From NCBI RefSeq assembly GCF_009727055.1, contig NC_052350.1, forward strand, positions 34,372,172 to 34,436,171: a stretch of DNA of 64,000 nucleotides. The letters run 5' to 3'. This stretch comes from Benincasa hispida. Its lineage: Eukaryota; Streptophyta; Magnoliopsida; Cucurbitales; Cucurbitaceae. Within the stretch, counting starts at the first letter, position 1. Each line of letters opens with the position of its first letter. Of the stretch, positions 59,301 through 64,000 are shown in pieces. Below the pieces are notes generated by a model. That model was not told the DNA's origin and made no database searches. It saw only the letters and a list, made by a program, of their open reading frames with translations. A program made the position numbers and the translations under genes.

Positions 59301-62300
59301 TCCAACAACCAATTTGTCTTCTGATCATTTCCCTTTGGTTGTAGCTCCTACCACTCCCTCTGCTATCCATCTCTCCAATATTCCTCAGGTAATTACTCTC
59401 TTTCTTTTCTCTAACTATTCTTATGTTTCTTATTTCTTCAAAATTGACAATTCGTTCTTTGTCTAAAACCTTAGCAAAGATATTTCTAAGTAGTTTGGTT
59501 TCGTCCTGAACACTGTCACGAACAAAATGACAGTCCATCTCAATATATATAAATTGATTAATTGTCACAAAATAAACCTTCGAGTCTCCCAAATCTTTAT
59601 TTGACATCTCTTTGTAAGTTAAGAAAGCTTTCACGTGCATCTTCCAATGCCCAAAACATTTTCTATCAATTTTTTTGTTGGTTCTGTCGAAACCTCTTAG
59701 CTTTATGATCCTATGACTCTTGAACCAAAACGTTTTTTGATACCGCTCGATTAGGACAAAAAAATCTCTACCTATTTTCTAACCAATATGAGATTTTATT
59801 TGCACCTAACAGATTTTTCTTATGTTTTAAATTAAAACGTAATAGATCTACATGAATACTTCATTCATAGATATGTAAGCTATGCAGGAAACTATGGGTG
59901 GTGGGAGTAGCCAATATCTACCCGGCTTCTTACAAATACATTCAACAGATCCATTTGGGTACGTTCCAATTTATTAATTTCCACTATTTCAATTTACTAT
60001 AAACACTTCAATCGAGAGTATTTATTGATATAAATTATTTTAATGTTTTAGGAAATGTTTAGAGTTTTTTCAAAAAATCATTTTGATTTCAACACTTTCC
60101 ATATAAAAATTTTTAAAATAAAACATTTATGTGTTTACCAACTCTTTCTCAAAATATTTTTATATACAATTTTGTTTGGTTAGTTTAATTATATACTTAA
60201 AGTGTTTCTATTAGTGTCAAAGTACTATAAAGAACGAGTATAATGAACTGATGGTTCAAAAAAAAAAAAAATCATGAACCAATAATTTAGGAAAATAGTT
60301 GTCGGAGTTGATCGTTTGGGGTGGTCAACATGAGAGTTGGTGGTGGTGGTGGCTGGAGTTAGTTCTCCAAGGTGGTTGTCAGAGTTAACCGCCGGTGGTA
60401 GTCGTTAGGATTGGTCGCCAGTGGAGGTCATTGGAGATGGTTGTTGGAAGTTTCATTGTAGTACGTTTTTTGTGGTGGTCACTAGAGGTGGACTGCGGAG
60501 GGTAGTGGTAGCCATGATAACATAGTGAATGTAAGGTGAAGGACTCTTAAAGGTAATTTGGTAATATTAAAAATTATACAACTTAGGAAGAGATTAACAA
60601 TTCAACACTCGAAACTCTTTTTTCTAAAAGTGGATTTTCCATGTATCTCCTGAACTAACTTCTTTTATAATCTGATTTTTTTAAAAGCTATTTTGAGTGA
60701 TTGTCGGGCACTCAAACCTTTTTCAAAATAAAATTGATAATCAACTAGGGAATAATATAGTTAAAGAAAATTGATGTATCCATTGTTTCAGGGCAGAAGA
60801 AATGCAATTTCATGGACTGTTGAACCAAGGACCATCAAATGGCACCTTTTACTCAACTGATCTTTCAACCATCCAATTTCCTCAGGTATTGCTTCTCTCA
60901 ACATAATATACCATCTATCAAATTGTTTTTTCTTTTTTTTTTTGGCCATTTTCTTCTTCTTTTTCTTTTGAACATGGAATATTTTTTGTTCTTCAATTTT
61001 AAGTATAGAACTCGATTGGCTCATCAAGTTTCAAAATATTATAATTTTATTCATTAATTATGAATTTTGTCTCTATGTCATGTGTGTTATATATATTTCT
61101 ACTTTGAGTTTTGAACTTAGTTTCAATCAAAATTTAATGGTAAATTGAAGTATAACATTTTGAAACATAGAGATGAAATGAAAACTAAAATTAGAACTCT
61201 TGAATATAAAAGGACAGTTGCAAATATAGCAATCAGATCTAAACTATTAGCAGGTATAACATAATATAAAAAAAATACAAATATGACAAAATTTAGATAA
61301 TCTATCAATGATAGACTATATCGTTGGTAAGAGTTCATCAACCATAGAAGTCTATCACTAATAGACTTCGTTATATTCACATTTTTTTAAAAAAAATATT
61401 GTTTATACACTTAGTTGTTATCTCTAAAAATATTGTTCATTGCAATTACTTCTAACCTCTATAATAGACTTCTCACTCTTGAGCACTCTTTTTGAACCAT
61501 CTTCTTCTTATTCTAATTTTTCATCAATATATATATATATATATATATATTTTTTGGAGTACATATGAAAATTTTCTCTTGTTTTACTCAAAGAGTGTTT
61601 TGAAGCATCCAATCAAATGTAGGACTTTGGTATTAAATTCAAACAGCCTACTTTCAACCTTGCCAATAAAACCCATCTATCAAAATGGGTTTAGGTTACT
61701 TCTCACATAAGAAAGAGATCCACAAAGCTTTCATGTCCTTACTCTTCCTTTTGCCCTTTTCTTTAACAATGTTGGGAAAAACCTCACTTTTACTGAAGAA
61801 CAAGTAGAAAACAATTGAAAAATATTAAAAGAAAGCAACAAAACTAAGAATTAAGACACAAGAATTTACATAGCCATCTCCAAAATCGAAAATAGTCACG
61901 ATCTATTAGAAAAAATTCATTGGGTGAAAAAATTGTTACAATAAACAAAATTCTCTACAATTATAGAAATTACAAGAGTATTGTCTCAAAACTAGAGTTA
62001 GCACACTCAAGCTTAAAGTATTTCTAATTGTGACACTATAAAAGTAGTTATTGGGTTTCTTATATTACTTGGAACTCATTACTTTCCAACTCTTTTAGAT
62101 ATAGGAACCCATTACTTTTCTATTCCTTTATATGTGAAATTTCTCTCTTCAAAATATTGTGCATAAACCCAATTAATTCCACATTGGTAAGCTACGAAGA
62201 ATCCATGGCTTCTAGTAAATCCATTGTCTTCACCAACAATCATAATTCTCAAATCAAAGAACTATAATCTACATCATCGTAAAGAATAGACCAGTTAGAA

Positions 62301-63823
62301 GGTCGTCTTCCAAGATGTTTCTTTTTTGTCACATGACGATAAAACACTATTGAAATTTATGCTACAGTTTTTACCTGCTTTGCTCACTTGAAAATTCTTC
62401 AACCATAGACATAACTTCCACCACACACACACCTTGTATGACTGTGAAGTCAGGGCCCATGTGTAAACGTGTGGAATTGCTAGCATCCCATCTTGTATCA
62501 TGATAAAGCAAACATATCACGAGGATGAATTTTACCTTTCTTTAGAGGAAATCATTCTTTTTCTCCAATGAGAGAGAGAGTGTTAGTATCCAACCTACGA
62601 CCCTCCTCGTTTTCTTATGAAGAAGTCATAGTTGTTTCTTCTAAAGATGAATTCTATCACGATTGTTGTTACAGACATCAAGACATGCAAGGGATAACGT
62701 CTCGATGTTGTACCTTAGTCGTGTGCTATTTTATGAAAGAAAATTTGATAGTGTCGAGATGCCATAAATAATATTTCGACGTAATGGACAAAAAGTAGTA
62801 TTGAGATGACACATCTGTGACGTCGAGTGAAGTATAACTTATCCAAGTACGATTGTAGCATTGCTATGTTACATACCAAGACATTGTATGTGCAAAAAAT
62901 TTGATTTGTGCATATGTGTGACAAACTTAGCACTGTTAGCGCCTTTGTACTCCAATTGTTTGAAATGTAAAAATAAAACATATATCCTCATGAAATTCAC
63001 TGTTCTAACCTCAAAACTAGCCTGAAATAAGTCCTAGATCAGATAGTGCATATGTATCTTAAACTTACAAAAAGAGAGTAAATTAAAATGATAGATTCAT
63101 ATTTTATTTGGTATATTATATATCTATCTCTGATTACAGACAAGATTGAATCTGGAAGATGGGCTGCCATCATCTTCCAATCTTCACCTCTCACGCCATT
63201 GGATTTCTGAAGGCAATGTCTTAAGCAATGCTACCACACCTCCAACTTCAAGGTACATCCAAACTTAATTTTTTTGCTTAAGCTTTTATGTTACTTTTAT
63301 TTTAATGTATTTTAAGTCTCTAACCTTCTAAATATTTCTATTTTACATCAAATTACAAGTTCAACGACTTCTTAATATTTATCTAATGGGTAGTTGCAAA
63401 TATAACGAGCAGGCCCAAATATTAGCATATACAGCACAAAATGCAAAAAATATACATATATAGAAATAGCAAAATTTGGATTTAACTTTAGAATCTATTA
63501 GTGATAGACCATATTAAATGGTAGGAGTATAGAATCTAGTGTTCATATACATTAAGAATCCAACTAACCCATTAGATATTGATGTTTAAAGACGTGTTAA
63601 ACGTGAAGATTAAAGCTTTAATAGGGTATGAAATGCAATATTGAAATCTAAAAGGACTAGAATTGTAACATAAGAATTGTGATAGTATTGTAATAATTTG
63701 ATAAAATATATGAAATTTGGAAACAGGTCAGCAGAAAGTAGAAATGCAGTTTATGACCCAACGTATGAGTCGATGGGATTACCTATAGAATCCTCATTTA
63801 CGCCTCTTTCTTTCATGGCGTGA
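44198..63823 (+). CDS. Eight-exon plant gene of unknown function, 311 residues, with very large TE-filled introns
   Basis: Exons: 44198-44328, 52037-52154, 58115-58218, 59181-59388, 59888-59958, 60792-60885, 63140-63252 and 63727-63823. Donors are GTAAGT, GTAAGT, GTAAGT, GTAATT, GTACGT, GTATTG and GTACAT; every acceptor ends in AG. Splice phases 2,0,2,0,2,0,2 all agree, and the total of 936 nt gives 311 residues plus TGA. The product is hydrophilic, rich in Ser, Asn and Gln, with acidic patches (MEEHFEEGESSS at the N-terminus; NIDEDMMNF in exon 3) and a similar ending in exons 4 and 6 (SNIPQ, IQFPQ). No domain, signal peptide or membrane segment is recognised. Such a composition would fit a regulatory or transactivation tail (inference), so 5' exons with a folded domain may be missing. 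An in-frame TGA at 44,180-44,182 and a good ATG context support the start. An acceptor after 'atggag' (44,203) is the alternative and would make exon 1 internal. Confidence 0.68.
44437..44672. repeat. GATAGAC stem-loop repeat, right copy
   Basis: Exact inverted counterpart of 26,373-26,607, in intron 1 of the gene just after exon 1. Confidence 0.6.
45007..46190 (-). repeat. Solo-LTR-like insertion, copy 5 (right arm only)
   Basis: Minus-strand layout as in the other copies: 'gagctcaactttttctaatg' near 45,260, GC-richer 'aacgtcgcaacgcc' and 'gcgctgcaatgcc' words at 45,910-46,060, and 'aggtcaaagtttgaccttcc' at 46,108-46,127. Lies inside decayed copia-5. Not in the left arm because of the deletion at 26,043. 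Confidence 0.5.
46190..48480 (-). mobile_element. Copia-5: gag, integrase and LTR remnant (right arm)
   Basis: Minus strand: gag pieces at 47,300-48,060; a pre-integrase or protease-region segment 46,847-47,131 (GLVKIRIHDDIFNTLDDIRHVA); integrase 46,489-46,698 (YFISIIDDYLRMNWVFMMNH). The outer part 48,139-48,480 is LTR-like ('tttacgtggttcactg') and is also kept at 25,700-26,012 in the left arm. Many stops; RT and RNase H not seen here. Confidence 0.65.
47456..47529 (+). repeat. 37-bp perfect tandem duplication in copia-5 gag
   Basis: Two head-to-tail copies of 'ccttgtcccttgcttctagt...' (47,456-47,492; 47,493-47,529). 37 is not a multiple of 3, so it shifts the gag frame. Confidence 0.85.
48480..48715 (+). 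pseudogene. Copia RT tail fragment, right copy
   Basis: Plus strand gives VTTSINQHFMLSATYSLMEA and AMRSLMYLMVSTRPDLSYQY. Mirror of 25,490-25,690, cut on its right by the solo-LTR-like copy. Confidence 0.65.
48715..49976 (-). repeat. Solo-LTR-like insertion, copy 4 (right arm, cut by a deletion)
   Basis: Mirror of 24,181-25,480. Ends abruptly at 49,976 within 'gaaagtacttttt', where sequence passes straight into copia-3 ('tgtataaatctgtaaag'). Confidence 0.6.
49977..51967 (+). mobile_element. Copia-3, right copy (truncated)
   Basis: Mirror of 11,354-13,320. Plus-strand knuckle remnant (KKGHNRPYCFKL-like at about 50,210), protease-downstream segment, then LVEGLTTELISISQLCDQGL at 50,573-50,848. 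The truncated LTR end is at 51,967. Upstream gag and the 5' LTR are lost in the deletion. The 79-codon frame at 51,565-51,804 is internal copia sequence of unclear domain. Confidence 0.68.
52037..52154 (+). CDS. Gene exon 2 (right copy)
   Basis: Acceptor 'aaaaacag|aggtcaag' and donor 'gctatg|gtaagt'. One base completes the split Ser codon from exon 1, then come 39 codons (GQEMIEVRTQHVS through ISSAHLFASAM), ending in phase 0. Identical to 11,167-11,284 on the minus strand. The AISSAHLF stretch faintly recalls the ISSADLFG motif of ArfGAP tails, but that is too short to use as an assignment. Confidence 0.66.
52949..54402. mobile_element. PIF/Harbinger-like MITE with GC-rich core, right copy
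   Basis: Mirror of 8,898-10,379: GAGGTGTTTG...CAAACGCCCCC with TTA on both sides (52,946-52,948; 54,403-54,405). GC-rich array at 53,100-53,410. Frames of 142 codons on both strands across the array are unsupported as genes. Lies in intron 2 of the gene. Confidence 0.72.
54518..54680. repeat. Small AT-rich MITE-like repeat, right copy
   Basis: Inverted counterpart of 8,624-8,785. Confidence 0.5.
54950..55790 (-). repeat. Solo-LTR-like insertion, copy 1 (right arm, shortened)
   Basis: Mirror of 7,520-8,370, roughly 90% alike where compared (55,660-55,780). Its first 270 bp, present at left 7,241-7,510, are missing. Confidence 0.55.
55860..56264 (-). pseudogene. Decayed copia integrase fragment, right copy
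   Basis: Minus-strand SIVTFGGLHQSPPYLAISNY and flanking sequence mirror 1,429-1,909. It has about 45 bp ('gtttcattggtaac...' region near 56,060-56,100) not in the left copy. Confidence 0.55.
57820..58010. repeat. GATAGAC-type repeat just upstream of exon 3
   Basis: 'tagatattgatagacctc', 'tatcactgatagacactg' and related inverted words, flanked by oligo-A/T tracts. It begins almost at the last base known to be duplicated in the left arm. Confidence 0.55.
58115..58218 (+). CDS. Gene exon 3
   Basis: Acceptor 'tatataaag|gtggatgg', with a U-rich but purine-interrupted tract, and donor 'ttccc|gtaagt'. It gives 34 codons plus 2 nt, with the acidic NMNIDEDMMNFNPPN. It starts 320 bp beyond the last base shown to be duplicated, so its left-copy partner would lie about 320 bp outside the window. 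Confidence 0.72.
59181..59388 (+). CDS. Gene exon 4
   Basis: Acceptor 'atgaatatag|gtctcaag' is chosen over the upstream 'tttatcag' because only it keeps the phase from exon 3 open. The upstream AG would bring a TAG into frame. The donor is 'cctcag|gtaatt'. It has 69 codons (SQVGMGSLMSEDNAYNNG through IHLSNIPQ) and is the longest exon. Confidence 0.75.
59430..59800 (-). pseudogene. Copia RNase H tail in gene intron 4
   Basis: The minus strand at 59,460-59,560 reads IEMDCHFVRDSVQDETKLLR...IFAKVLDK, matching the end of copia RNase H ('IDCHFVREKV...LADIFTKAL'). Sequence to 59,800 ('tgataccgctcg') may be a gag start or primer-site remnant. Lies between exons 4 and 5. Confidence 0.55.
59888..59958 (+). 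CDS. Gene exon 5
   Basis: Acceptor 'gctatgcag|gaaact', donor 'catttgg|gtacgt'. It gives 23 codons plus 2 nt, reading ETMGGGSSQYLPGFLQ then IHSTDPF. Phase 0 in, phase 2 out. Confidence 0.72.
60053..60750. repeat. MITE with GC-rich core in gene intron 5
   Basis: AT-rich ends ('tgtttagagttttttc' and 'attgtcgggcactcaaac') surround a G-rich array at 60,300-60,540 ('ggagttggtggtggtggtgg', 'gttgtcagagttaaccgccgg'). The core resembles that of the MITEs at 8,898 and 52,949 but is diverged. Ends and target duplication were not fixed. Confidence 0.5.
60792..60885 (+). CDS. Gene exon 6
   Basis: Acceptor 'ttgtttcag|ggcagaag', donor 'cctcag|gtattg'. One base completes Gly, then come 31 codons (AEEMQFHGLLNQGPSNG through STIQFPQ), ending in phase 0. 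Confidence 0.73.
61214..61447. repeat. GATAGAC stem-loop repeat in gene intron 6
   Basis: 'agttgcaaatatagcaatc' start, 'tctatcaatgatagac' and 'gtctatcactaatagac' words, end near 'tgttcattgcaatt'. Start and end share 'ttgca/tgcaa', suggesting short terminal inverted repeats. Confidence 0.6.
61526..61550. repeat. (AT)n microsatellite
   Basis: About 12 uninterrupted AT units in gene intron 6. Confidence 0.85.
61770..62980. repeat. Possible LTR-derived sequence in gene intron 6
   Basis: Starts near 'aatgttgggaaaaacctc', a TGTTGGGA-type LTR start. It contains 'gagttagcacactc' and 'gtgacactataaaagtag' (TATA-like at about 62,035), and later several 'gtcgaga/gacgtcgag' words at 62,690-62,825. No matching second LTR, primer site or target duplication was found, so this is tentative. 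Confidence 0.3.
63140..63252 (+). CDS. Gene exon 7
   Basis: Acceptor 'tgattacag|acaaga', donor 'acttcaag|gtacat'. It gives 37 codons plus 2 nt (TRLNLEDGLPSSSNLHLS through TTPPTS). It follows a 2.25-kb intron holding several repeats. Confidence 0.73.
63393..63560. repeat. GATAGAC repeat, truncated copy in gene intron 7
   Basis: 'ggtagttgcaaatataacg' start like that at 61,214, then 'ctattagtgatagacc'. The far half is missing. Confidence 0.5.
63727..63823 (+). CDS. Gene last coding exon
   Basis: Acceptor 'ggaaacag|gtcagcag'. It gives 31 codons (SAESRNAVYDPTYES through TPLSFMA), then TGA at 63,821-63,823. A 'caacag|gtataa' donor-like site just after the stop suggests a further intron in the 3' UTR. 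No poly(A) signal was fixed inside the window. Confidence 0.73.
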
Positions 63824-63879
63824 TTCAACAGGTATAAAAAACAAAGGTGGTTTTGTAAGAAATACCTAATTCTGTGACT

Positions 63880-64000
63880 AAGGGTATGTTTAGATTGATT
63901 AGAGAAAAAAAGTGTTTTATAAAAGAGTCTTTTTTATTTACACTCTTCTGTTAAAACTATGTAAAATAAATTTTGAAATGTAAATAATTTTTTTTTTCGA
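63880..64000. repeat. Start of a small MITE downstream of the gene
   Basis: 'ggtatgtttagattgattag' followed by 'ttttatttacactcttctgtt', the same family as 8,624-8,785 (inverted there). Runs out of the window. Confidence 0.45.

Noticed and set aside
59272..59640. 122-codon minus-strand frame
   Set aside because: Part is antisense to gene exon 4; only the section beyond 59,430 is copia RNase H, listed as a fragment.
1..64000. CRISPR arrays, tRNA and rRNA genes, bacterial-type operons
   Set aside because: No evenly spaced repeats, cloverleaf with A/B boxes or ribosomal sequence was noticed; the repeats present are transposon-derived.

Overview
This window reads as nuclear DNA of a flowering plant. 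It is strongly AT-rich, packed with nested Ty1/copia retrotransposons and MITEs, and holds a gene whose exons are separated by kilobase-scale introns with normal GT/AG borders. The repeat types (short GATAGAC stem-loops, AT-rich 'cannot-hold-a-gap' MITEs, copia LTRs with a 'gtggttcggcaa' box) resemble what I remember of Cucurbitaceae, perhaps Cucumis. That family placement is inference; no species was identified. No bacterial, organellar, rRNA, tRNA or CRISPR features were seen.

The main structure is one giant inverted repeat. The left arm is about 1-32,875 (cut by the window edge), the spacer about 32,876-34,448, and the right arm about 34,449-57,794. The same landmarks appear in reverse order and opposite strand: 1,124-1,306 with 56,489-56,698; 8,898-10,379 with 52,949-54,402; 11,137-11,337 with 51,984-52,184; 26,043-27,460 with about 43,590-45,000; 32,230-32,520 with about 34,800-35,100. 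The arms differ in length because of arm-specific events. The left arm alone carries copia elements at 1,950-7,240 and 18,031-23,821. The right arm lacks about 10.9 kb matching left 13,321-24,180. The left arm lacks about 3.1 kb matching right 45,007-48,138. The right arm gained segments at about 36,760-38,455 and 39,095-40,600.

The only convincing host gene is on the plus strand of the right side. Eight exons (44,198-44,328; 52,037-52,154; 58,115-58,218; 59,181-59,388; 59,888-59,958; 60,792-60,885; 63,140-63,252; 63,727-63,823) join in matching phases into a 311-residue reading frame with a stop. Its first two introns (7.7 and 6.0 kb) lie inside the right arm and consist mostly of transposons. 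The first two exons exist a second time, identical base for base, on the minus strand of the left arm (26,718-26,848 and 11,167-11,284). The window therefore shows a head-to-head pair of gene copies, with the rest of the left copy predicted just beyond position 1. I do not recognise the protein: it has no domain I can name and is rich in Ser, Asn and Gln.

Everything else is transposon. There are at least six copia families or fragments, a 672-bp hAT-type element nested in a copia, a 1.5-kb PIF/Harbinger-like MITE with a GC-rich repetitive core (both arms), several copies of a 1-1.3 kb solo-LTR-like element with clustered CATCGCGATGC-type motifs, a 314-bp solo LTR, and dense AT-rich MITEs around the palindrome centre. 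All retrotransposon reading frames are broken by stops or frameshifts.
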